A DNA stretch of 64,000 nucleotides from Tetrahymena thermophila SB210. Lineage: Eukaryota > Ciliophora > Oligohymenophorea > Hymenostomatida > Tetrahymenidae. Below the pieces are notes generated by a model, which saw only the letters and a list, made by a program, of their open reading frames with translations, was not told the DNA's origin and searched no databases. A program made the position numbers and the translations under genes. The stretch lies in the NCBI RefSeq assembly GCF_000189635.1, contig NW_002476210.1, positions 62,001 to 126,000 of the forward strand, given 5' to 3'. Of this stretch, positions 25,924-37,740 are shown one piece after another (the first letter of the stretch is position 1; the number at the start of each line of letters is the position of its first letter).

Positions 25924-26534
25924 TTTTAAACAATTTTATAATTTACATCCATCATCTCAAATGCTTGGAAAATAGAAATTCAAGAAAGACTTTTATTCTT
26001 TATTGAAATATCATTATTGTAGCAATAAACAAACTAATGTAATATAAAGAAGAGTATACTTTCATGTTTCTACCTAGCATTGTGTCTTATTGGATATTAT
26101 TGACAATACTAAAATACTCCATACATCAAAATTAATTTAATATCTCCATCTATTTAAATTATCAAACAATTAATCAGTCAATATCAATAATTAATTGGTT
26201 TAACAGTTTTCAAAAAGGATATAAAAAGAATATTATATTCAACAAATACTTTTCAAATCAAGTCTTATTTAAATAAATTATTTGAAAATAACTATTTTAA
26301 ATTAAAATATTTTTATAAAATGAATAGTTTTAAATTAAAACAAAATCTCTTAAATCAAATATAAAATTAATTTAATTTTTCTAAAACATAAATTGAGAAT
26401 TTATTTCTAATTATCACCGAATGATAATTTAACTGTTTTTAAATTCAATTATTTTTATAAACTTTTAAATTTTTTATTCAAATATTTCATTTTTTTGAGT
26501 ATTACTTGTGTAAATTAATTATTCATCCATTCAT
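25924..26534. other. Intergenic region between convergent genes
   Basis: 610 bp of AT-rich sequence separating the TGA of the small plus-strand gene from the TGA of the minus-strand F-box gene. It should hold both 3' ends. Nothing else is visible. Confidence 0.6.
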
Positions 26535-27503
26535 TCATTTTGAATTTAAAACTTTATTTTTATTATATATTTTAATTATGTGTAAATCTTCTTAAATGCT
26601 TTTTAACCTGGCCTTTTAAGATTGTTACGGGTTAGTTTCTTAATAAAGATGTAAATATCCTGCCAACAATACTTTTAAAGCATAAGCATACCTGCTAATT
26701 TTATTTAATTACTCATCTGCTATTTGTTAATTATGCTAGAATATTATTTTCATTCTCAATATAATGTCTTTTGGTATTTCAGATACTTAGACTTCCTTAC
26801 ATTCTTGTATAATTTCAATATAATATTGTGGAGAGTATTTTTTAATTTCTTTATTCTTTTCAATTACATTTTTACCAATTATTTGATGGGTTATACTTCT
26901 AATTTCTTTAATATACTCAGATTTATCTTTTAGTAAGTAAAATTTTTCAGCATCGTTTTAATTTAAGCAGAATATCAAATCATGTCCCAAACTCACTTTC
27001 TTATAAGCTCTCACATATCTTGTGTGGGATGACTCAGACTCCATTTAATTTTTGACAGAAACTTCTAGTTAATTTCTTTCACTGACTAAGAGTGGAATTT
27101 AGTTTGAAATATAATTATCAATCAATAACCACCATGACTTACAAGTCAATCTTAAAGAAATCAAATGTTTAAATGAGCAATATTTAAAAATTATATTCAT
27201 TTAATTTTTCCCTAAATAGTTGTTTATATTTTCTTTTTGGTTACTTGATTTAGCAAGCAGATCTTCCTGATTTTTAACTTCAACTTATTATTTAGAGTTT
27301 CCTATTATATCAGGGATTATTTGAACTTTTTCTGTAGGTTTTTGTTAAGCTGAGTCTGTTTTTTAACTTGAAACACCTTGCTTTTTAGATATTGGCTCAA
27401 CTACTTTATTTGAAGTACTAATGCTCTTTTTATGCAAAAATATATTTTCAGTTTGTGATGTTGTACTTTTATTTATCAATCTTTTGTTATAATTGATACT
27501 CAT
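26535..27503 (-). CDS. F-box protein
   Basis: Single-exon gene of 322 residues, ATG to TGA, with in-frame TAA/TAG. The N-terminal 90 residues are polar and probably disordered. Residues about 95-132 match the F-box pattern: NYLGKNQMNIIFKYCSF followed by KHLISLRLTCKSWWLLIDNY, with the typical LxSLRLxCKSWxxLID core. F-boxes bind Skp1 and bring substrates to SCF ubiquitin ligases. The following about 190 residues are helical and charged, with no leucine-rich, WD or Kelch repeats, so the substrate-binding part is not recognisable. It is convergent with the gene on its left, and its upstream region is long AT-rich spacer. Confidence 0.8.
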
Positions 27504-30500
27504 GGTATGCAATATCTACTGAAGAATAGTATTAAAATTTTTATAATTTAAAATTTGCTTGCGTAATCAACAATCAAACAAATTATTAAAATCTTAAATG
27601 CTAACTCAAATTAATATTTGTGCAAATGACATTTTATTCTAAAATTCTTAATTACATTAATTTATTAATCAATCATTTCTTACTGTTTTGCTTTAATTTT
27701 CAAAGCAGCATGCTTCTAAGTCAACACTGTGTAAATATTTCATAATCTACATTTAAAAAAAAATCAACTTTTATATATCGACAGAATAATTTTTGCAATA
27801 TTTTACTGATTTTTTTTATTTTATTAAGAAAAGCAAAATAGGCTAAAAAAATGACTCAAATAAAATTTTTAAAGAAATAAATTATTTTATTTAAAAAAAA
27901 AATATATTAATAGATTTATTCTTTAAAGTTAATAATAATTTTTTATTTTTTCATATTTTTAGTCAATTAAAAAAATTTTGACTAGAAAAAAAAAAATTAA
28001 CACATCCATAGACATTAATCCATAAAAATAAAAACTGATGATCTAAACAATATATTAATGTAAATGATTTAATTCAATAATTAGATTTTATTTAATCAAC
28101 ATTTAAAAAAAATATTTTATGTGATTAATAAAAAACAAATAATGATAAAAAAATCTAGTTAATTTTACTATTACAAATTTAAAATATATTTTTGATTCTA
28201 CTTTACAATATTTATAATAAATTATAAACTCTCAACATTAAGATCATTAGATTTTTTTTAAAAAAGGATGCTGTGATAAAGAATAATCTAATTAAAAAAT
28301 ACATTTTAAATTTAAAATTGAAATGTTATAAAATCATTCAAAAAAAATCAAATTATTTATTAAAATGAGTGTTTTTGAATATTCATTATTTTTATTTATT
28401 ATAATAAAGATAACAGATTACTTATCGTTTCTAAATATTATTAATATTATAATATTTTAATTATATTTAATTATTGTTTACAATATTTAAAAAACCTTTT
28501 CTTTATTATTTGAAAATATTTTGTAAAAAAATAGTTATTATTAAAAAAGCTTAGAATAAACTTAAATTATTATTTGCTGTAATTGCATTTATTTCTTTTT
28601 CATTCTTTTTAGTCCATAAAGTTATAGATGTAAATAATTCATCTACTAAATAATAATATTATTTGTTTGGCTGTTGTTCCTTTTGTCTAGGTTATTAAAT
28701 TTTACATTGAGATACCACCTTAAAAATTTCAGTTAAGTGGATTTTAGAAATCTGAGAACTATAAATATATATATTAATTGCTTTTGCTCTTCTTAATTAT
28801 AAAAGTAATATGTAAAACTAGCCATATTGAAAATAAAAAATTTTATTACAATTTTCATTTAAATTTTCAGAACAGGAACAATTATGTTTATAGAAGAAAT
28901 TTATTTAAAATTTAATTTTTCCAAAAAAAATTATATGTATTATAGAAATAGTAATTTGATTTTTATAATGGAACCTCAATTACTTTAGAATCTTTATTTT
29001 CCAAAAAAAATTATTGTTTTGAAACTAAAATAATCTATAACGAAACATTAAAGCTTAGATGGTTTTAATAGAAAATGAAATATCTTAAAATGTTAACTAC
29101 TTGCTTATTTAAATAATTTATTCTAGAGCAAATTGTTGAAAAACAAACTAAACAATGATAGAGATTTTTATCGAAATCAGATAACTTATGTTTATTTTAT
29201 ATATTATATGACATCATATATTGGAGTTTTTAAATTTGCTTAAATGAATTCTGCACTCAATCTTTTATGTTAGATAATTCTTAATACTAAAATTTAAAAA
29301 GATGAAAAATTATTTAAGCCAATATTCTTTTGTTAAAATGAAAATACTGTAAACAAAAATGATTGGATTTTATTTTATATATTTAAAAATATTTTTATGA
29401 ATAACATCTAATAAGAGTAAATTAAAATGAAAATAATAAGAATAACAACAACTTTATTAAATTTCTTTCAAAATCTAGAATTAAGAAAACTTGAAAATGC
29501 TTCTGAATATCAATTAATATTTTATGGGGAAGTAAGTAAATTTTCTTTCTATTTTTTTAGATGAAAATAAAAATGATTGGCAAAGAGTGACAAAGAGAGA
29601 AAGACAGATTGATAAATCATTCATTTAAATATAAAAATGTGAGACGTGTGTGTTTTACATAATATTGAATTTATTAACTTTTATTTATTAAAAACTAATT
29701 TCAAAAACCAAAAGATATAAAATAAATAATTAAATCATTAATCAAAATTTTCGATTGAAGATTGATTGAATTATTAATTTATTAAAAAAACAAACAAAAA
29801 CTAAGTAAATTAAATATAAATGGTACAAAGAGATGATTTATTTTAACATTAATCATAATAATAAACTTAGATTTTATAAATAAATAAATTTACACTTTGA
29901 TATTGAGAAGATAATTGAAAAAATATATATTTATTACAATCAAAAGATATTTTGATATAAAGCTAATTTTATATATGCTTGTTTATGTGTATGTTCATTT
30001 AAATATACTGTTAACTACCATGTTGAAAATTGTTGTTGCCTTATTTATCTATTTTTAAGTATGGTTATTTCGATTTAAAATTATGAATAAAATAAGGTAG
30101 TTTAATATAAGAATTTCACTTTGAATGAATGATATAAAAAGATAAGGTAAGTATTAAACGATTCCTGCATGTTAGTTTTATATAAATATACTGATATAAT
30201 TATTAGACTATTTATCGCAATTATAATTATAATTAATTAATTGATTGATGATTTAGGGATTCAATCTATTTTAGTTTTGAATCTTGTTTATTTCACTTTG
30301 ATTGCTTTAGTTATCTGTTTGTTTGATTGATTGATTGATTGTTTCTCTATACCTTTTTCAGACAGACTGAGAAGTAATTTAATTTATTTTTTCAATGGGT
30401 TAATCTCTAAATTTTAAAAATAAATTTCAATTAATTAAGTCTTGATGCAATTTTACCTCCACTTAAATTTTACCCTAAACACCTTTTTTTGTAATAGTCT

Positions 30501-30876
30501 ATTACTATCAAATGAGTGCTTGATATATTTAATTGATTACGCTAATTAGTTAGTTATTGTATAAATTTTTTCAAAAATACTTGCATAAGAATATAAATAA
30601 TATTTCTGTAATAGTTAATTATAGGATTTATAATGTTTTATAATTGAATTATAATTTATAAAATTTTGAATTTAGATTTTTAGATTATATTTTTTTAGAT
30701 TGTTTGTTTCATTATTTTCTTTGTTTATTTTTTTTTTTGGGTTATTATTTATGAGTAAATAAATGAATGAATTGCTATAGGAATTCTTTGTAAATTGAAT
30801 AATTAATTAAAGGAATGAATTAAAGATTATCAAATATCTAAGACTTTATTTTTCTGTCTCTCTTCTTTGTCTATTC
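27504..30876. other. 3.4 kb AT-rich region with no convincing gene
   Basis: It separates the 5' end of the F-box gene from the 3' end of the next minus-strand gene. It has long A and T runs, GATTGATT repeats near 30325-30345 and one short candidate coding segment (29427-29564, listed separately). I see no RNA gene or transposon. Confidence 0.45.
29427..29564 (+). CDS. Very small open frame with an intron-like insert
   Basis: A 45-codon frame starting MKIIRITTTLLNFFQNLELR. The first 35 codons are reasonably protein-like. They are followed by GTAAGTAAATTTTC..TTTTTTTAG, a 29-bp stretch that looks exactly like a tiny ciliate intron; splicing it would continue into EMKIKMIGKE and a TGA. I recognise no family. 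It could be a true micro-gene, the first exon of something unresolved, or chance. Confidence 0.15.
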   Translation: MKIIRITTTLLNFFQNLELRKLENASEYQLIFYGEVSKFSFYFFR

Positions 30877-32550
30877 TCAAGCAGAAGAAGATTAATTTAC
30901 AGAAATTGAGTAGTATTTAGATAATAAGTAATTAGGAAGTATATTTTTTGTGTAGAAATAAGGAATTCCAGCTTTTTCCATTGACTTTCTTTCGTTTTCG
31001 ATTTGTTTAATTTAATCATATGGAATGTCTAGCTCATGCACGATGAGATATTCTTTTGATATACTTGATCCAAAATCTGGAAACATTTAAATAAAGTCTT
31101 CACTTAAATTGATTACGCGATGATTAATTGCAATATTTATTGAAAGATTATCCAGTGTATTTAAGGTATATTATGACTGGCTAAGAGATTAAAGGTATTA
31201 ACACATTAATTTCCCTTAATCTTCTTTCTTTTTATCATAGAAGCCGATGCGCTCATATAAATCTATAACTCCGTTTTTAAACAAATAAGCTTCTAACAAA
31301 GCCGAATCTTTAGGATCTTTGTTAGGTAATCCCATAATTGAGAGAAATTCTTTGGAATAGTATATCTTGTTTATGCAAGAAGTTCCTTCCTCATCCATTT
31401 CAATTTCAACAGCAAATATATATTTGCGCTCGAAATCGATTTTGTTTAATGACTACTGTCTTTTAATGTTTACATGATTTTTTAAATTTTCCAAAATTGT
31501 TGGAGATGAATGCTTGATTTATGAGAAGAACTCTTTTTTTTACTCTATTTCCTCTTGATAGTCCTTTATTTAAGACTAAATGATAGATTGGTTGTTTTAT
31601 TTCATTTATTCATTTTATTCATCTTCATTCTTAATTGCAAATAATTCTTAGCAGACTTTTACATCTGTTATCAGCTAGACTTCAATTTTACCTTCATGAT
31701 ATTTTCTTATGCTATTGATGCGCTTAAAAGCAGACAAAGGCAAATAACTGCATTATTAATTATTACAATTATTTTCATTAATTTCAAAGCACAAATCCCC
31801 TTACAATAAAACAAAATTAAATTTACTTTCTTAACGATACTTTGTTTGGTATCTCGTTTGTATTTAATTTGCTCTTTTCCAGATAATAGTTTCAGATGGA
31901 GGCTAATTCTGAATTAAGAATTTATTTTGATCTAAATTTTTTTTATTTAATTTTTCATTAGCCTCATCATTAATACAAGAGATTCCTTACTTGATCAATT
32001 AATTAATTTACTTAGATGAGTTATTATTGTTTATTTTTTGTGATTACTTCTATTTATTTTCACTGCTTTAGTTTATTGAGAAATCGTTAAACCTATCGCT
32101 CTCATCATTTTGTTCAAACATTTAAAACTATTCCATTTCTTCTTATTAAATCAAAGAAGTCTTTGATTGCATAAAATACTTGTTATCGACATTGAAGTTT
32201 TGATAGCAGTAACTGGAGATATCATCTAATTCCATTTTAGAATCACTTTATTAGTAGCTCTTTTCTTCCTTTTTTTGGAAATAAGTATCATGTATTATCA
32301 TAGAATTGAATTGGGAATTCTATGCGTAGCTTACATTATTTGCCATGCTCTAGCTTGCTGACTCAGATATAGTCTGTTCTTCTTATTTAAGATTACTTGC
32401 AGTTTATTGCTCCTATCCCTTTCTCTTTTTTGTTAAAGCCTTAGCATTTGCTTCTTCTTTAGCCTTCGAGATAGGCTTTTTCTTTCCAGCAGCCACGTTA
32501 TTTTTATTTTAAAATAGATAGGAAAAGTGGTTGGGAAGTTGGCTTAGCAT
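30877..32550 (-). CDS. Orphan 557-residue protein with basic N-terminus
   Basis: Uninterrupted code-6 frame of 557 codons from ATG to TGA with abundant TAA/TAG Gln. After MLSQLPNHFSYLFQNKNN comes a lysine-rich patch (KKKPISKAKEEANAKALTKK, residues about 23-42), which could be a nuclear localisation or nucleic-acid-binding tail. Residues about 60-200 are Ser/Gln/Asn-rich. Two parts look folded: about 205-290 (SETIIWKRANQIQTRYQTKY.. to a YLPLSAFKRINSIRKYHEGK segment) and about 375-550 (KIDFERKYIFAVEIEMDEEG, IYYSKEFLSIMGLPNKDPKD, GVIDLYERIGFYDKKKEDQG). I recognise no family. The long, biased and conserved-looking C-terminus makes it a real gene. It has its own AT-rich promoter region towards the dynein 3' end. 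Confidence 0.75.
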
Positions 32551-34079
32551 CAAAAAGAAAAATTTTAAGTTTTTTTGCTAATATTTTTGAGAATATTTCT
32601 GAATATTTTCCGATTTTTTTATTATTATTATTGCGTTAATGTTTTTATTTTGTTTAAAGTAATTTAATTTTTCACTTTTTTTGGCAATAAACCTTTGTTT
32701 GTTTGTTTTTCCTTTTTCTTTTCTTTTTTTTTCAATATCAATATTTTGTAAGTTTGTTTGTATAATTTATGAACATGAATTTTCTTTTTTGATACTTACT
32801 TTACTTCCCCTACTTTTTTTTCATTATAATATCTAATATTATTATTCAGATTTTTTATCTGCTCGATCAAAATTCTTTTCATTTGTCAATAATAATCTTT
32901 TTTTGATTTCAATCAATATTTTTCAGTTCTTTTTAACTATTTGATTCTTCATATTACATGCATATTCATTCTTATTATTATATTAAAAAGTTCATCGAAT
33001 AATTAGATACTCCTATTAACTATTGTTATGGATCATTTTTACTATTACTTTTTGTCCTCTAAAAATAAAATTGCAGTACTTTGTTTTATATTCATTAATT
33101 TATTTTATATTCAATTAAATCTTCAAATTATGATGCTTAAACCTTAAAGTTTATTAATTATCCTCAGTAAATAATTCTAAAATAATACAATATATTTTTT
33201 AATTAATATCTGAGTAATTATGACACATCAATCATATAAAAATATCTCTATTTCTCGAATGCATTCATAAGAAATACATTTTTATAAAATCGATTAAATG
33301 TTTTAATCTAAATTAAAAATCATCAATAAACTTTTTTTAATTTTTATCAAAGCAAACAATTTTTTTCTTCTCAACTAGCATAAACTAACTTCAACAAATT
33401 TATTATTTTTCAAATAAAAGATAATTATCTTCACCTTTACCTAGTAAATAATTAAATCTCATTAAATAATAAGCAATACTATATTAAGAAATTTGAAGAC
33501 AGATATTTATTTTTGTTAAAAATTTAAAGGTTATGTACTTTAGTTCCTCAAACACCTTTTTAAAATTTTAAGAGTTAAAGAAATTATTTATCTCGCATAT
33601 ATCTCATTGAAAATTTTATTTTGATACAATAATCTATCTTTTAATAATCGAGATTTTACATTATTATAATTTAAATTTTCATTTGAAGGATTTAAAAATA
33701 TAATTTTGAATGTATTAAACCTTTGTTAAACCAAATAAATTTGAGAAATTATGATCTCTTTTATTAATTGGTTTGGTTTATTTCATAATAAATTTAAGAT
33801 TTGAAGCTCTAATGCAGATTTCATTACATTTTCATAAATAGAAAAGGTAAACTTTTAATATTAATTAAGGTAAAAAATCAAAATTAAACTTTTTAAATTT
33901 TGGAAAAAGGAAATTTAATCATTTTTTGTTTTTAATTTTATTATGGTTATCCTTAATTTACTAGAACATTAAGTCAATTAACAAATATACATGAAGTTAA
34001 TTAATTATTTACAAACATTTATTCATATTTTGTTTAAACATTAAATTATATTTTTATAAATTTTTTAAGTTTAAATTTA
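32551..34079. other. AT-rich intergenic region
   Basis: 1.5 kb between the stop of the dynein-like gene and the start of the next minus-strand gene. T-rich near 32600-32830, otherwise A/T runs. No gene or RNA is visible; it should hold the promoter of the gene at 30877-32550. Confidence 0.55.
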
Positions 34080-37000
34080 TCAGCACTACTTTGCAAAATA
34101 AATTTCTGTAGATTTCTTGATCCAATGTTCTTCGCTCATGTAGCTTTTGAAAAAGAAGAAAAATTTCAGATTAATTTCTTTTTAGAGCTCTTTAGATAAT
34201 GGGTTTATAACAGGTATTTTAACAAAATGCAGTAAACCATCTTAAAATTAGATACTGTTTTGAACTACATTCTTTTTAAATTCATTATTTTAAGCCATCT
34301 TTACTTGAGAAGATTCTCTCTTTGTATTACCTGTCTACTCTTCTTTTACAGAATATTATTTTAAAAGAGAATTATAGTCAACCTAGTGAGGATGCAAGCA
34401 TTGTTACACATACTTTAATTCTATATCATCATGTACTTAATCAACAAACTCAATTGCTATATATGGGTCTAAATTCTATAAAATAATTTCATCAAACGAA
34501 TTCAAAAAAAAAAATAAATTTACTTAAAGCATTTCTGGTTTACTCCTAAGTGCTATTTTAAATTATAGATAAGGTATTTAAGATTAATATTAATATTAGT
34601 TTTCGTTTATTAAATAGTTATTATCCAAATTAATATCTCCGTTCTGTATAAAAATTCCACTTGCAATAATTCCTTCTTTGAAATCTTATCTAAGCGTTGG
34701 AGGTGTCTTAATTAAACTGGCTTTTATTTTAAGATGGCTCATAGGTATCTATTAAAAGGAAAAATTTTAATTATTTAGTTTTTATAGAAATTAATATGCT
34801 TACTTTATTTTATCTACTATATTAAAAGAGAACATTTAAGAGTAATCCATATGGATCAAAGGTTTAATAAAAAGGAATTGATGGGAACAGCTAGTACTCT
34901 CTTTCTTTAATAACTTGTAATAGATGATCAGATTTTATAATTAGCTTCTTGAAATATGACTTTAGGCTCAGATTAAATGTGAGGAAACCCAATTTTATCC
35001 ACTGATAAGGAGTTTTATTTTGTTTTATTTAATTAATAATTGACAAAGCTTTTTCTTGATTCAAAGGAGCTAAATCAATTTATTTGGCTAAATAGCCTTC
35101 AATGAGGCTAAAATCTTTTAAGATCTAAGAAATAATATCATTCATAATGAAAACTTCATTTTAGAAAAACAAATATTAAATATGATTTGTATTAGCCAAT
35201 TATGTAATCTGATCTTGTAATTATCTCTAATTCTGGTCTTTAAGCACAACTTAGATTTCTAAATTTTTCTTTTATTTTTTTTCGTTGTGCATATTTTTAA
35301 ACATCTTCAATGCGTCCTTCTGAGTGTAATTATTTTTTTCCTTTTACTAAAATAGTAAAATTTGATTTAAATTTGGCTTAATAAATTATTGGTTTTACTT
35401 ATTTTCTTAAAATTGTGTGAGGTAGATAATCTTTTATTCTGGAAAAGACAGTTTTTTTGCCATCATCTTACTATTCATTTTAAAGATCCTAAGTAAATTA
35501 CTCTATGATGGATTGTCTATTTTGCTCTTTATTTTCCTATTTCTTCTTAAGACTCTGCTTATTATTAAATTCGTAGTATTGAATTCCTCCTCTACGAATA
35601 GGGTTTTATTAATTTCTTAAATTTAAGCTGTTTGAATGGCTTAATATGTGAGATTCTCTTTTTTATAATATCTATTCAAATTAAGGTTTTATTATAGTTT
35701 GTTATGGAATTGAAAAAAAATAAATTTTACCTCTTGAAGTATACTTTTTTCATCAACCACTCGATCCTAAATCATTTTCCTTAATTGACAAACTATTTAA
35801 ATAAATAATAATGAATGAATGTGAAATGCTATTTTCTTTAAAAGTAATTTTTTACTTAAGTTTAAAATGTCTTCATCTTGATTATGTGTGTCTTTAATAA
35901 GATTTTGTTCAAAATTAATCATATTCTCAAAGCTATTGAGCTTTTTCTATTAGGGATTCAAATTTTATAGTTTAGTTAATTGTTTGAAGAGCAACTTGCT
36001 TGATTTGTTAATAGAACAAACTTATCTGCTATTTTGATTTTCATATTTATTAAAAAATTGAAGCAATTTTTCAGATTAATTGTGCTTCATTTAGATGATA
36101 TTATTTTAGCTAATACCAATTATCTAGTCTACATCTTCACTTGGAATAGAATTAATTTGAATGCAAAGCTACTCTTCTTTACAAATTTTCTATTCTTCCT
36201 CAATTTCAGTACTGTGCATTAAATATTCGATGCCATCAAATGAATATTTTAATTACTTTTCATATTAAGAGTTAACAAAGGAATTTAGTAATGACTAAAT
36301 AGCCTATCCATAATCTGTCGTTATTTGTGAACCATTTTTATTGAATAATAAATTTAAGTACTTACTAAAGAAAATATATGGATTTTATGGGAAAGACTAA
36401 ACTAATCTGATCATATCTTCCACAGTATCTTAAATCTAATTAGAATCAATAGAATTAATGGTTTCTGGCTAGTAATACTTTCTTTAATATTGCAGTATAT
36501 TTTGTCTCTAACTTAAGCAAGAAAACATGAAAAATAAGTTATATTTATTTTTAAGCTAACCTTAATTAAGAATTTTAATAAGCTATTGATTGGTATAATC
36601 TTTAGAAGGTAAGATTAAAGAATGTATGTTTATGCTTGAATGGACCTCTTTTTACTTTTTTAGAATTAATTCTTTGGTTTAGAAATGAATTGTTTTGTTT
36701 ATTTCTTGAAGAAGACTATTATTTGAAGGATTATCAAATTAAGTTTTTAAAAGCTAAGATGTCCTCAAAGGATCTAAGAATGTACCTCCTAAGACATTAA
36801 TTTTAGCCTGATTTGTATAAGTTAAGTCTTCCATGACAGAAATAAATCTGAGTATTTAATCTGCAAAAAGAGATGACATGCTCTCTTATATAGTCGAATC
36901 CTAATTCAAATAAATCTTGTATGATTGGTTCATCAAGTATATAATTTCCTTTGAATAATTCTTATTTGAGAACGAAAATTACTCATATCTATCAAAGTCT

Positions 37001-37740
37001 GATTTTATTTCTATAAATATTTTTAAAAATTAATTCGTATCAGTAGCCTTTTACGCCTTTTCTTTCGCTTCCATTATTGTCCTTGTTAACAGCAATATGT
37101 TTTGAGAATTTAAATATTAAATATTTTCAATGTAAACCCAAGCACCTTTAGATAAGTATACCTACATTTCTTAAATTTAGCTTTTAAATTAAAAGTTACA
37201 CAAAATCATTCTATGTAATGGAAATATATTAGAGCGCTATGAATTTTTACGAGCTCTAAGCTTTAGATTAGCAAGCTCATTATAAAATGATTTGTTGTTT
37301 TTGTGATCTGATATAATTATGAATGGATTATGCTATCCAATTTGCAGTTTCAGGATATGCTCATAATTTTTTTAATAAGCAAGCTAGAATTTGTCTAGAA
37401 AAACTTAAAAAAAGAAATCTTTTGCATAACTTTCTAGCTCATGAGGCTTTAGGCATTTTATTAGTAAAAGTGTATCAACTGGATTTAAAAGATTAAACTC
37501 GTTAAGCCTAGGGATCTTAAATAGCTTATTGTATGTCTTAATAGTTGAGTTCTATCTGCTGACAAATTCATAAGCTAGCTATTTCTAATCAGACAACAAT
37601 TTATTTAATGTAGCTACTAACTTCGTTTCTTATTAAAATATATTGCTTAAGTTGACCAAGCAATTGACCATTTTAATTGGTAAAATAGTTTCTTTCTACT
37701 CCTATTAATTTTAAAGATTAATTATAATGTATTTGAACTT
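34080..37740 (-). other. AAA6 and C-terminal cap of the dynein-like protein
   Basis: VDTLLLIKCLKPHELESYAK matches the LLLLRCLRPDxV entry of AAA6. PFIIISDHKNN sits at PLIFVLSPGxDP, and YLSKGAWVYIENIQYLNSQN at EGxWVxLQNCHLAxSW. The end FPSIPFYQTFDPYGLLLNVL matches the VFWLSGFFFxQAFLTAxLQ strand, then GIIASGIFIQNGD (DGxYVxGLFLEGARWD) and FVKIPVINPLSKEL, closing with EEHWIKKSTEIYF like HWIKRGVALL. All elements are diverged but colinear. Confidence 0.7.
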
